DNA of 64,000 nt. It comes from Nocardioides sp. T2.26MG-1. GTDB taxonomy: Bacteria > Actinomycetota > Actinomycetes > Propionibacteriales > Nocardioidaceae. A program made the position numbers and the translations under genes. The stretch is from assembly GCF_950101795.1 (NCBI RefSeq), contig NZ_CATNLZ010000037.1, positions 62,001 through 126,000 on the forward strand, given 5' to 3'. The notes beneath the pieces are model-generated. The model did not search any database. It was not told where the DNA came from and saw nothing but the letters and a program-made list of their open reading frames with translations. Of this stretch, positions 53,133-61,681 are shown piece after piece; within the stretch, counting starts at the first letter, position 1; the number at the start of each line of letters is the position of its first letter.

Positions 53133-54247
53133 AGGCCCGCCTCCGCCCGGATGTCCCGGACGACGCCCGGGAGCACCGCGAGGAGGCCGTCGACGTCCTC
53201 CTCGGTCGTGTCGCGGGTCAGCGAGATCCGCAGGTTGCCGTGGGTGAGCACGCCCATCGCCTGCAGCACGCGGCTGGGGGTCAGGGTCGAGGCCGTGCAC
53301 GCCGAACCGCTGGCGACGCCGTACCCCCGGCGGTCGAGCTCGGTGACCAGCGCCTCGCCGTCGACGTACAGGCAGGAGAACGTCACCAGGTGGGGGAGCC
53401 GGTCGACCGGGTCGCCGACGACCTCGACGTCGGGGATCGCGGTGGCGGCCGCGCGGATCCGGTCGACGAGCGCGAACTGGCGGGCGCCGACCTCGTCGCG
53501 CTCGCTCACGACCGCCCGCAGTGCCGCGGCGGCGGCCAAGGCGGCGGGGACGTTCTCGAAGCCGCTGGCGCGCTCGTCGACCCGGTCGTCCCCGGGGAAC
53601 GGGTTGAGCCACCGGGTGCCCTTGCGCACCACGAGCACCCCGACGCCCGCCGGGCCGCCCCACTTGTGTGCGGAGCCGGCAAGCACGTCCCACCCGGTGG
53701 GGAGGGGGAGTCGGCCCATCGAGGCGCAGGCGTCGACGAAGACGGGGACGCCGGCGGGCAGCCGGAGCTCGCCGACCGGCTGGAGGGTGCCGACCTCGTG
53801 GTTGGCGCTCTGGAGCGCGACCACGTCGGCGCCGGGGAAGCCCTCCGGGTCGACCCGGCCGAGCCGGTCGACCGGGGCCTCGATCGGCTCGGTGCCGGCC
53901 CACCGGGCCGCGTGCACGACAGCGGAGTGCTCGACGGCGGCGTACCCGATCCGGGCGGCCGGCCCACGGCGCAGCCCGAGCAGCCCGCGATGCACCGCCT
54001 CGGTGCCGGAGGAGGTGAACGTGACCTCGTCGGGGCGGACCCCGAGGCACTCGGCGACGACCGCGCGGGCGTTGTCGAGCAGCAGCCGGGCGTCCCGCGC
54101 CGGGCCGTGCAGGCGCCGGGGGTCGGCGTACCCCCGATCCAGGGCGGCCAGCAGGGTCTCGCGGGCCGTCGGGTGCAGCGGCTCGGACGACGCCGAGTCG
54201 AGGTAGACCGGGCCTCGTGGCCCGCCCGGGGGAGCTGCGCTCGTCAC
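53129..54247 (-). CDS. Cysteine desulfurase-like class V aminotransferase
   Basis: A 372-residue PLP enzyme: VYLDSASSEPLHPTARETLL at the start, FTSSGTEAVHRGLLGL, the PLP-phosphate region, VDACASMGRLP, the PLP Lys in AGSAHKWGGPAG and the catalytic-loop Cys in VASGSACTAS. It resembles NifS/IscS group II proteins and would remove sulfur from cysteine, passing it to the co-translated TusA protein. GTG 54247 is chosen. It diverges from ctaC. Confidence 0.9.
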   Translation of the reverse strand: MTSAAPPGGPRGPVYLDSASSEPLHPTARETLLAALDRGYADPRRLHGPARDARLLLDNARAVVAECLGVRPDEVTFTSSGTEAVHRGLLGLRRGPAARIGYAAVEHSAVVHAARWAGTEPIEAPVDRLGRVDPEGFPGADVVALQSANHEVGTLQPVGELRLPAGVPVFVDACASMGRLPLPTGWDVLAGSAHKWGGPAGVGVLVVRKGTRWLNPFPGDDRVDERASGFENVPAALAAAAALRAVVSERDEVGARQFALVDRIRAAATAIPDVEVVGDPVDRLPHLVTFSCLYVDGEALVTELDRRGYGVASGSACTASTLTPSRVLQAMGVLTHGNLRISLTRDTTEEDVDGLLAVLPGVVRDIRAEAGL

Positions 54248-54409
54248 GTGCCCGAACCTATCCGCACCCGGGCGAGGTCCCGAGGCGGGTACCGGCGGGT
54301 ACAAGGTCCCGGGACATCTGTCCGCACAAGGGCCCCCCAGGGGGCATTAGGTCCTGGGATTCCGATAAGGTTCCGCACATCCGTGTTCGTTGAGAGAGAG
54401 GCTCAGGCG

Positions 54410-55336
54410 TTGAGTCTGCAACTCCCCAAGCGCACGGCCGGCAGCCGCGGGCCCGCCCGCCGGGTGATCGGCCTGGCCGCGATGGGTGCCGGCGTGCTGG
54501 TGCTGGGTGGCTGCTCGTCCGAGACCGAGGGCGAGTGGAAGCGATTGGCGATGCCGGACCCGGCGTCCACGCAAGGTGAGCACATCCTCAGCCTGTGGCA
54601 GGGCGCGTGGATCGCCGCGCTCCTGACGGGTGCCGTGGTCTGGGGCCTGATCTTCTATGCGATCTGGCGCTTCCGCCGCCGCAGCGAGGACGAGATCCCG
54701 GTCCAGACGCGCTACAACCTGCCGCTCGAGATCTTCTACACGATCGCCCCGATCATCATGGTGATCGTCTTCTTCGCCAAGACCGTCGACACCCAGAACG
54801 CCGTCCTCGACGACGACCTGCCGGTCGACAACACGATCGAGGTCGTCGGCCAGAAGTGGGCCTGGACGTTCAACTACGGGCTCGGCGAGCAGGACGCGGC
54901 GGCCAACGAGGACGCCGCGGACGACGAGTTCCCCTACTCGTCGTACGCCTACGAGGCGGGCACGGCGTCCTACATCCCGACGCTGGTGCTCCCCGTCGGC
55001 AAGACCACGCGCTTCAACCTGCACTCGCCCGACGTGATCCACGACCTCAGCGTGCCGGCGTTCCTGATCAAGATGGACGTGGTCCCGGGCCGGGTGAACC
55101 ACTACGAGGTGACCCCGACCCGGATCGGCACCTTCGACGGCCGGTGCTTCGAGCTCTGCGGCGCCTACCACTCGCGGATGCTCTTCCACGTCAAGGTCGT
55201 CAGCGAGGCCGACTACGAGGCGTACCTCCAGCAGCTCGAGGACGCCGGCGCCACGTCGCAGACCCCGCTGCTGGGCGGCGAGTTCGCCTCCACGCAGATC
55301 GGACTGGACGACGAATCCGAGGGAGAGGGCCAGTGA
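54410..55336 (+). CDS. ctaC: Cytochrome c oxidase subunit II
   Basis: A 308-residue lipoprotein subunit of the aa3 oxidase. A signal segment ends in lipobox VLVLGGC (Cys about 35). Two helices follow (WIAALLTGAVVWGLIFYAIW and FYTIAPIIMVIVFF). The CuA site is intact: SPDVIHDLSVP His and the CFELCGAYHSRM cluster (C-x3-C-x3-H-x2-M). An acidic insert AANEDAADDEF is typical of actinobacteria. TTG 54410 with GAGAGAGAGG upstream is preferred; GTG 54383 is also in frame. It starts a ctaC-ctaD-ctaF operon. Confidence 0.95.
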   Translation: MSLQLPKRTAGSRGPARRVIGLAAMGAGVLVLGGCSSETEGEWKRLAMPDPASTQGEHILSLWQGAWIAALLTGAVVWGLIFYAIWRFRRRSEDEIPVQTRYNLPLEIFYTIAPIIMVIVFFAKTVDTQNAVLDDDLPVDNTIEVVGQKWAWTFNYGLGEQDAAANEDAADDEFPYSSYAYEAGTASYIPTLVLPVGKTTRFNLHSPDVIHDLSVPAFLIKMDVVPGRVNHYEVTPTRIGTFDGRCFELCGAYHSRMLFHVKVVSEADYEAYLQQLEDAGATSQTPLLGGEFASTQIGLDDESEGEGQ

Positions 55337-57081
55337 CCGCCACCGCCGCACACCCCAGCACCGTCGCAGCACGTCCCCCGCTGGGCGAGCAGCTCGCCCG
55401 GGTCTTCACGACCACCGACCACAAGCTGATCGGCAAGCTCTATCTCGGCACGTCGTTCGCGTGGTTCATGATCGGCGGCCTGATGGCCATGCTGATCCGC
55501 TCCGAGCTGGCCTACCCGGGCATGCAGGTCGTCAACGACGAGGTCTACAACCAGCTGTTCACGATGCACGGCACGATCATGCTGCTGCTGTTCGCGACCC
55601 CGCTGTTCTTCGGCTTCGCGAACGTCATCATGCCGCTGCAGATCGGCTCGCCCGACGTCGCGTTCCCGCGGCTGAACATGTTCAGCTACTGGCTGTTCCT
55701 CTTCGGCGGCCTGATCGCCGCCTCCGGCTTCCTGACCCCCGGCGGCGCCGCGTCGTTCGGCTGGTTCGCCTACACGCCGCTCTCCGACGCGATCAACTCG
55801 CCCGGCGTCGGCGGCGACCTGTGGATCATGGGCCTGTGGATGGCCGGCCTCGGCACGATCCTGGGAGCGGTCAACTTCATCACCACGATCATCTGCATGC
55901 GTGCGCCCGGCATGACGATGTTCCGGATGCCGATCTTCGTGTGGAACACGCTGGTCACCAGCCTGCTGATCCTGATCGCGTTCCCGGTGCTCGCGGGCGC
56001 CCTGCTCTCCCTCGAGGCCGACCGCCTGCTCGGTGCGCACGTGTTCGACACCGCCCACGGCGGCGCGATCCTGTGGCAGCACCTGTTCTGGTTCTTCGGC
56101 CACCCCGAGGTCTACATCATCGCGCTGCCGTTCTTCGGCATCGTCACCGAGATCCTCCCGGTGTTCAGCCGCAAGCCGATCTTCGGCTACATCGGCCTGG
56201 TCGGCGCCACGCTCGGCATCGCGATCCTCTCGGTCGCCGTGTGGGCCCACCACATGTTCGTCACCGGCGCCGTGGACCTGCCGTTCTTCTCCGGCATGAC
56301 GTTCCTGATCGCCGTACCGACCGGAGTGAAGTTCTTCAACTGGATCGGCACGATGTGGGGCGGGTCGATCTCGTTCGACACGCCCATGCTCTGGTCGATC
56401 GGGTTCCTGACGACCTTCCTGTTCGGCGGCCTGACCGGCGTGATCCTGGCGAGCCCGCCGCTGGACTTCCACGTGTCCGACTCCTACTTCGTGGTCGCGC
56501 ACTTCCACTACGTGGTGTTCGGCACCGTGGTGTTCGCGATGTTCGCGGGCTTCTACTACTGGTGGCCGAAGATGACCGGCCGGATGCTCGACGAGCGGCT
56601 CGGCAAGGTGCACTTCTGGCTGCTCTTCGTCGGGTTCCACACCACCTTCCTGGTGCAGCACTGGCTCGGGGTCGAGGGCATGCCGCGGCGCTACGCCGAC
56701 TACCTGCCGGGCGACGGGTTCCAGACGCTCAACCAGGTGTCGACGATCGGTGCGTTCCTGCTCGGCGCCTCGACGCTGCCGTTCCTGTACAACGTCTACA
56801 TCTCCCGCCGTTCGCCGCTGGTCAACACCGACGACCCGTGGGGCTGGGGCCGCTCGCTCGAGTGGGCGACCAGCTGCCCGCCGCCGCGCCACAACTTCGT
56901 CACGATCCCGCGGATCCGTTCGGAGTCGCCCGCGTTCGACCTGCACCACCCCGAGGTCGCGGCCATCGAGCTGGAGGACAACGAGATGGCGCGGGTCGGT
57001 GGGCCCGCCGACGCGCCCGACATGGAGGGTCGCGAGGAGATGCTGCGCGACCGCAACAACGACCCGGAGGGCAACGCCTGA
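55333..57081 (+). CDS. ctaD: Cytochrome c oxidase subunit I
   Basis: The 582-residue catalytic subunit with twelve helices binding haem a, haem a3 and CuB. Diagnostic segments are FTMHGTIMLLLFATP (haem a His), WFFGHPEVYII (the His-Tyr cross-link of CuB), VWAHHMFVTG and the haem ligands in VVAHFHYVVFGT. It reduces oxygen and pumps protons. GTG 55333 overlaps the ctaC stop. In mycobacteria ctaD is remote from ctaC; here it is inserted between ctaC and ctaF. Confidence 0.97.
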   Translation: MTATAAHPSTVAARPPLGEQLARVFTTTDHKLIGKLYLGTSFAWFMIGGLMAMLIRSELAYPGMQVVNDEVYNQLFTMHGTIMLLLFATPLFFGFANVIMPLQIGSPDVAFPRLNMFSYWLFLFGGLIAASGFLTPGGAASFGWFAYTPLSDAINSPGVGGDLWIMGLWMAGLGTILGAVNFITTIICMRAPGMTMFRMPIFVWNTLVTSLLILIAFPVLAGALLSLEADRLLGAHVFDTAHGGAILWQHLFWFFGHPEVYIIALPFFGIVTEILPVFSRKPIFGYIGLVGATLGIAILSVAVWAHHMFVTGAVDLPFFSGMTFLIAVPTGVKFFNWIGTMWGGSISFDTPMLWSIGFLTTFLFGGLTGVILASPPLDFHVSDSYFVVAHFHYVVFGTVVFAMFAGFYYWWPKMTGRMLDERLGKVHFWLLFVGFHTTFLVQHWLGVEGMPRRYADYLPGDGFQTLNQVSTIGAFLLGASTLPFLYNVYISRRSPLVNTDDPWGWGRSLEWATSCPPPRHNFVTIPRIRSESPAFDLHHPEVAAIELEDNEMARVGGPADAPDMEGREEMLRDRNNDPEGNA

Positions 57082-57479
57082 TGAAGTCCGAGGCCTGGAT
57101 CTTCGCGATCGCCGCGATCTTCTTCGCGCTGGTCAGCCCGGCGTACTGGTTCATCACCTCCGACTGGACCGGCACCTCGGTGCTGACGATGACCTTCCTG
57201 CTCGCCGGCATGGTCACGCTCTACCTGGCGTTCCACGCCAAGACGATGGACCCGCGTCCCGAGGACCGCAAGGACGGCGAGATCGCCGACGGTGCCGGCG
57301 AGCTCGGGTTCTTCCCGCCGTACTCCTGGTGGCCGCTCTGGTGCGCGATGACGCTCAGCGTCGTCGTCTACGCCACCGCTCTCGGCGCCTGGTGGCTGCT
57401 GATCATCGGCATCGCGCTCGGCGCGATCGCGCTCAGCGGGTGGATCTTCGAGTACTACCGGGGCGAGCACGCTCACTGA
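57081..57479 (+). CDS. ctaF: Cytochrome c oxidase subunit IV, actinobacterial type
   Basis: A 132-residue, four-helix protein (SEAWIFAIAAIFFALVSPAYWF, LTMTFLLAGMVTLYLAFHAKTMD, a WWPLWCAMTLSVVVYATALGAWW stretch in part, then IGIALGAIALSGWIFEYYRGEHAH). The FFPPYSWWPL segment is the family hallmark. ATG 57081 overlaps the ctaD stop by one base (TGATG). Confidence 0.94.
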   Translation: MKSEAWIFAIAAIFFALVSPAYWFITSDWTGTSVLTMTFLLAGMVTLYLAFHAKTMDPRPEDRKDGEIADGAGELGFFPPYSWWPLWCAMTLSVVVYATALGAWWLLIIGIALGAIALSGWIFEYYRGEHAH

Positions 57480-57582
57480 GCACGAGCCCGGTCCACGCCC
57501 GCGGCGTCGAATCGGCGCTGTGGGTGCGGCCGGTTAGGCTGGTCGCAGGACCACACGCACGCTCGTCACGGGGAGTTCCAGC

Positions 57583-58788
57583 ATGTCCCAGAGTCGTCCG
57601 CGCCTCGGCGCGGTTGCCGCCCTCGCGATGGCTGCCGTGCTGACGCTCACGGCCTGCCAGTCCGACGACCTCCCCGGAGCGTCCGCGCTCGGGGGTGACC
57701 CGAGTCCCTCGGCGTCGGAGTCCGTGCCCCCGCTGAAGCTGGTCTCGAGCATCGCCAAGGGGGCCAAGGACGTCCCGGTCGACCGGGAGCTGTCGGTCCG
57801 GGCCACGGGTGGCTCGATCGAGTCGGTCCAGGTGACCTCCCCGGCCGGCAAGGTCCCCGGCGAGGTGCAGGCCGACGGCACGCGCTGGGCCGCGTCCGGG
57901 CGGCTCGAGCCCGGCACGTCGTACACGATGACGACCGTCGCGGAGAGGTCCGACGGCACCCGGGTGACCCGCACCGCGAGGTTCAGCACCCAGGCGCTCA
58001 CGCTCGACCAGCAGACCTATCCGTCGGTGGCGCCGCTGGCCGGCGAGACCGTCGGGGTCGGGATGCCGGTGATCGTCACGTTCGACCTCCCGGTGACCGA
58101 CAAGGCGACCTTCGAGAAGCACATGGAGGTCACCTCGTCGCCGAGCCAGCCGGGGGCCTGGCACTGGATCAGCGACACCGAGGCGCACTGGCGCCCGAAG
58201 TCGTACTGGAAGGCCGGCACCGACGTGCACGTGGACGTCGACATCAACAGCGTGCCGGCCGGCAAGGGGATCTACGGCCAGGAGAGCCGCGAGCTCGACT
58301 TCCACGTCGGGGACGCGCACATCTACCGGGTCAACGCCCAGACCCACCAGATGAAGGTGTTCAGCAACGGCAAGCTGCTGCGCACCCTGCCGATCACCAC
58401 CGGCAAGCCCGGCTTCACCACCCGCTCCGGCGTGAAGGTGATCATCGAGAAGTTCGACGTCAAGCGGATGAACTCCGAGACCGTCGGCATCCCCGCAGGC
58501 AGCGCCGACTCCTACGACATCGACGACGTCCAGTGGGCGATGCGGGTCACCTACTCCGGCGAGTTCATCCACGCTGCGCCGTGGTCGGTCGGCTCCCAGG
58601 GCTACGCCAACGTCTCCCACGGCTGCACGGGCATGAGCACCGCCAACGCCGCCTGGCTCTACGCCATGTCCCGGCGCGGCGACGTGGTCGAGTACACCGG
58701 CACCGACCGCCCGATGACCCTCACCAACGGCTACGGCGACTGGAACGAGTCGTTCCGGCAGTACCGCCAGGGCTCTGCCCTCTCCTGA
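57583..58788 (+). CDS. Lipoprotein L,D-transpeptidase (LdtMt2-like)
   Basis: A 401-residue lipoprotein (signal ending MAAVLTLTACQSDD, Cys about 25). Two bacterial Ig-like domains (about 45-130 and 140-250, the second with VTDKATFEKHMEVTS and WHWISDTEAHWRPKSYW) precede the YkuD catalytic domain with EFIHAAPWSVGSQGYANVSHGCTGMS, including the catalytic Cys. This is the LdtMt2 plan, forming 3-3 cross-links in peptidoglycan. ATG 57583 is the start. It follows ctaF by 103 bp on the same strand. Confidence 0.94.
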   Translation: MSQSRPRLGAVAALAMAAVLTLTACQSDDLPGASALGGDPSPSASESVPPLKLVSSIAKGAKDVPVDRELSVRATGGSIESVQVTSPAGKVPGEVQADGTRWAASGRLEPGTSYTMTTVAERSDGTRVTRTARFSTQALTLDQQTYPSVAPLAGETVGVGMPVIVTFDLPVTDKATFEKHMEVTSSPSQPGAWHWISDTEAHWRPKSYWKAGTDVHVDVDINSVPAGKGIYGQESRELDFHVGDAHIYRVNAQTHQMKVFSNGKLLRTLPITTGKPGFTTRSGVKVIIEKFDVKRMNSETVGIPAGSADSYDIDDVQWAMRVTYSGEFIHAAPWSVGSQGYANVSHGCTGMSTANAAWLYAMSRRGDVVEYTGTDRPMTLTNGYGDWNESFRQYRQGSALS

Positions 58789-58792
58789 GCTC

Positions 58793-58823
58793 GACCCGCC
58801 CGAAACTTCGCGACGGGTCAACG
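58793..58823. repeat. Degenerate copy of the GACCCGCC palindrome
   Basis: Immediately after the transpeptidase gene, GACCCGCCCGAAA and CGACGGGTCAACG form an imperfect version of the palindrome found at 58841-58877, with only six paired bases (GACCCG/CGGGTC). It may be the original terminator of the gene or a decayed copy. Confidence 0.5.
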
Positions 58824-58834
58824 CCAACTGTCGA

Positions 58835-58878
58835 CAAATGACGTTGACCCGCCCGAAAGTTTCGGGCGGGTCAACGTT
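58835..58878. repeat. Perfect palindromic repeat, copy 1
   Basis: ACGTTGACCCGCCCGAAA (58841-58858), a central G, and TTTCGGGCGGGTCAACGT (58860-58877) give 18-bp perfect arms. The 44-bp block 58835-58878, including the CAAATG flank, is repeated base for base at 59877-59920. It lies between the transpeptidase gene and the nuclease-like gene. Confidence 0.92.
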
Positions 58879-58938
58879 TCTCCACAGGCTCGAGGGGAGC
58901 GGGTTCCGTGAACGGCGGGTGCCGGGCAGCCTCTCCGC

Positions 58939-59883
58939 ATGTCTTCTACCCAGTTGCCCGTCGGTGAGGAGCTCGCCGCACTCGGCCGTGTTCTGGAACG
59001 GCCCGGTCCGTTCACGGCGCGCGACGCGTTGGACGACGGTGCGTCGTACCTGTGGCTGCGGCGGTGGTGCCGCGACGGCCTGCTCAAGCACCCGATTCGC
59101 GGTGTCTACCACGCGGCCGACCTCACCGACGACCTCAGCCTCCGGCTCGCGGTGCTTCGACTCGTCGTGCCGGCCGATTGCGTCGTGACCGATCGCACCG
59201 CCGGATGGGTGTGGGGCGCCAACATGATCCTTGCCCCGGGAGACCATCTCGTCACCCCGGCTGTGCACGTCTTCTGCCCTCCCGGCCATCGGCTGCGCAA
59301 CGGACTGGTCGCCAGTGGCGAACGTCGACTGCCTCCGGAAGATGTCGCCGACCTCGACGGTGTGCGGGTGACGACCCCGCTTCGCACCGCCTGTGATCTC
59401 GGGCGGCTGTTGCACGTCGACCAGGCACTTGCCGCCATGGACAGCTTGGCAGCGCTGCGCTGCTTCACGCTGGACGAGCTCGCCCTGGCGACGTTGCGCT
59501 TCCGTCGCTACCGAGGTGTCGTGCAGCTGAGGGTCCTCGTGCCACTCGTCGACCCGATGGCCCAGTCGCCGGGGGAGAGCGTGCTGCGGCTGCGCTGGAT
59601 CCAGGCCGGCATCCCCCGCCCCCGCTGCCAGGTCCCGGTCCGGGCTCCCGACGGCGGGCGGTACTACCTCGACCTGGGTCTCGAGGATCGCCTCTTTGGT
59701 GCCGAGTACGACGGGGAGGAGTTCCACGACGATGGCGCCGTCGAACATGACGCCGGTCGGCGTGACTGGTGCCGTCGGGAGCACGGCTGGATCATCCTCG
59801 TCTTCCGCAAGGCCAATGTGTACGGGCGGGACCAGGACGCTGACCGGATCCTGCGCCGCGCGTGGGCCGAGCTCACCAAATGA
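58939..59883 (+). CDS. AbiEi-like/DUF559-type protein, possible nuclease
   Basis: A 314-residue protein. The N-terminus (FTARDALDDGASYLWLRRWCRDGLLKHPIRGVYHAA in part) is a winged-helix of the type IV toxin-antitoxin AbiEi class. The middle has VRVTTPLRTACDLGR and the C-terminus YYLDLGLEDRLFGAEYDGEEFH and WIILVFRKANVY, a pattern of Vsr/DUF559 PD-(D/E)xK nucleases. Such fused proteins are frequent orphans in Actinobacteria and have no demonstrated activity. ATG 58939 is used. Its TGA stop lies inside the 44-bp repeat copy 2. No toxin partner gene is present. It interrupts the respiratory cluster. Confidence 0.78.
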   Translation: MSSTQLPVGEELAALGRVLERPGPFTARDALDDGASYLWLRRWCRDGLLKHPIRGVYHAADLTDDLSLRLAVLRLVVPADCVVTDRTAGWVWGANMILAPGDHLVTPAVHVFCPPGHRLRNGLVASGERRLPPEDVADLDGVRVTTPLRTACDLGRLLHVDQALAAMDSLAALRCFTLDELALATLRFRRYRGVVQLRVLVPLVDPMAQSPGESVLRLRWIQAGIPRPRCQVPVRAPDGGRYYLDLGLEDRLFGAEYDGEEFHDDGAVEHDAGRRDWCRREHGWIILVFRKANVYGRDQDADRILRRAWAELTK

Positions 59884-59920
59884 CGTTGACCCGCCCGAAA
59901 GTTTCGGGCGGGTCAACGTT
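59877..59920. repeat. Perfect palindromic repeat, copy 2
   Basis: An identical 44-bp copy of the block at 58835-58878, with palindrome arms at 59883-59900 and 59902-59919. It overlaps the stop codon of the nuclease-like gene and ends 7 bp before the convergent qcrB stop, so it also is placed to terminate both transcripts. Confidence 0.92.
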
Positions 59921-59927
59921 GCGAGGC

Positions 59928-61679
59928 TCAGTGCGAGCGCAGGTGCTCGTCCTCGACGAGGTGGTGGCCGTCGAACTGGTGGCCGTCGGCGGCGTGGCCC
60001 TCCACGGGTGCCTGGAGCTCGTGCTCGTGCTCCGCGTGGTGGTGGCCCTCCTCGAGCTCCGCCGGGGTCGGCTTCTGCACGTTGTCGGCGTACCACACCG
60101 TGCGCAGGCGGTGCCGCAGCGCCGCCAGCCGGCCGCCGGTCGGGGCCGGGATGCCGTTGGCGTCGACCTCGTCGACGTCGTGGCCGTCGAGCACCGGGTC
60201 GCGGTCACGCGCCGCCATCGAGTAGGCGCGCGACGCCGGCAGCGGCAGGTGCCGCTCGGTGTAGCCACCCTCGGCCGAGCGCATGATGATGCCGGTCTCG
60301 TAGCCGTGGAGGAGCGTGTCGTTGTCCTTGCGCTGCAGCGAGATGCACCAGCGCCGGGTGACCACGAAGGCGATCACCGGGCCCACGAACACCGCGACCC
60401 GCAGGAAGTACGTGATCTGGTTGATGCTCGCGTGCAGCTTGATCGCGATGATGTCGTTGCCGCCCGCGATCCAGAACAGCCCGTACATGGTCATCAGGGC
60501 GACCATCAGCGCGGTCCGGGTCGGCGCGTTGCGCGGCCGCTCCAGCAGGTGGTGGTCGCGCTTGTCCCCGGTGATCCACGCGTCCAGGAAGGGCAGCAGC
60601 AGCAGGATCGTGAACATCACGACCGGCAGGATCAGGATCGGCAGCATCACGTTCCAGCTGATCGTGATCCCCCAGATGTGGGTCTCAAGGCCGGGCATGA
60701 TGCGCAGTGCGCCGTCCGGCCAGCCCATGTACCAGTCCGGCTGGGAGCCCGCGGTCACCTTCGACGGATCGTAGGGGCCGTACTTCCAGACCGGGTTGAT
60801 CGTCAGCAACGCCCCCATCAGCGCGGTCACGCCGAAGACGATGAAGAAGAACCCGCCGGCCTTGGCGGCGTACACCGGGAGCATGGGGAAGCCCACGACG
60901 TTCTTCTCGGTGCGGCCGGGACCGGGCCACTGGGTGTGCTTGTGGTAGACGAGCAGCAGCATGTGGGCGCCGATGAGCGCGAGCAGCAGGCCCGGGATCA
61001 GCAGCACGTGCACGATGTAGAGCCGCGGGATGATCGACTCACCCGGGAACTCGCCGCCGAACATGAAGAACGACATGTAGGTCCCGACCACCGGAGTGGC
61101 CTTGACGAAGCCGTCGGCGGCCCGGATGCCGGTGCCCGAGAGCAGGTCGTCGGGCAGCGAGTAGCCGGTGAAGCCCTCGAGCGTGCCGAGGATCAGCAGC
61201 AGGCAGCCGATCACCCAGTTGAGCTCACGAGGCTTGCGGTAGGCGCCGGTGAACCACACGCGGAGCAGGTGCACCATCATCGAGGCGACGAACAGCATCG
61301 CGGCCCAGTGGTGCATCTGACGCATCAGCAGGCCGCCGCGCACGTCGAAGGACAGGCGCAGGCTGGAGGCGTAGGCCTCGGACATGTGGATGCCGCGCAG
61401 CTGGTCGTAGGAGCCGTTGTACTGGACCTCGCCCATGCTGGGCGTGAACCACAGCGTGAGGAACACGCCGGTGAGGAGCAGGACGACGAAGCTCCAGAGC
61501 GCGATCTCGCCGAGCATGAACGACCAGTGGTCGGGGAAGACCTTGCGCAGGTTCTTCTTCATGGCGGTGGCGAGGCCGAGGCGCTCGTCGGCCCAGCCCG
61601 CGACCGCGCCGGCCCGGTTGGGCTTCTGCGCAGTCGCCGCCGTGGTGGCGTTGGTCTTGGCGACCTTGGTGGTGTCCAT
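59928..61679 (-). CDS. qcrB: Cytochrome bc1 complex cytochrome b subunit
   Basis: A 583-residue cytochrome b with eight or nine helices. Haem-binding His pairs lie in LLMRQMHHWAAMLFVASMMVHLLRVW and in IVHVLLIPGLLLALIGAHMLL; the quinol-site WPDGALRI segment replaces the usual PEWY. The C-terminal 130 residues are soluble, with a His-rich end (EEGHHHAEHEHELQAP). It oxidises menaquinol. ATG 61679 starts 2 bp after the qcrA stop. Confidence 0.97.
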   Translation of the reverse strand: MDTTKVAKTNATTAATAQKPNRAGAVAGWADERLGLATAMKKNLRKVFPDHWSFMLGEIALWSFVVLLLTGVFLTLWFTPSMGEVQYNGSYDQLRGIHMSEAYASSLRLSFDVRGGLLMRQMHHWAAMLFVASMMVHLLRVWFTGAYRKPRELNWVIGCLLLILGTLEGFTGYSLPDDLLSGTGIRAADGFVKATPVVGTYMSFFMFGGEFPGESIIPRLYIVHVLLIPGLLLALIGAHMLLLVYHKHTQWPGPGRTEKNVVGFPMLPVYAAKAGGFFFIVFGVTALMGALLTINPVWKYGPYDPSKVTAGSQPDWYMGWPDGALRIMPGLETHIWGITISWNVMLPILILPVVMFTILLLLPFLDAWITGDKRDHHLLERPRNAPTRTALMVALMTMYGLFWIAGGNDIIAIKLHASINQITYFLRVAVFVGPVIAFVVTRRWCISLQRKDNDTLLHGYETGIIMRSAEGGYTERHLPLPASRAYSMAARDRDPVLDGHDVDEVDANGIPAPTGGRLAALRHRLRTVWYADNVQKPTPAELEEGHHHAEHEHELQAPVEGHAADGHQFDGHHLVEDEHLRSH

Positions 61680-61681
61680 GA

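Noticed and set aside
52890..54050. 386-codon frame as a fused desulfurase/TusA protein
   Set aside because: The part over the desulfurase gene is out of frame with it and is Arg/Gly shadow; only the last 80 codons (TusA) are real.
58841..58877. Palindrome as part of an insertion sequence
   Set aside because: No transposase is encoded between the copies and no target-site duplication beyond the 44-bp block is visible.
58939..59883. AbiEi-like gene as a complete type IV toxin-antitoxin system
   Set aside because: No AbiEii nucleotidyltransferase partner is adjacent, and the C-terminus looks like a DUF559 nuclease instead.
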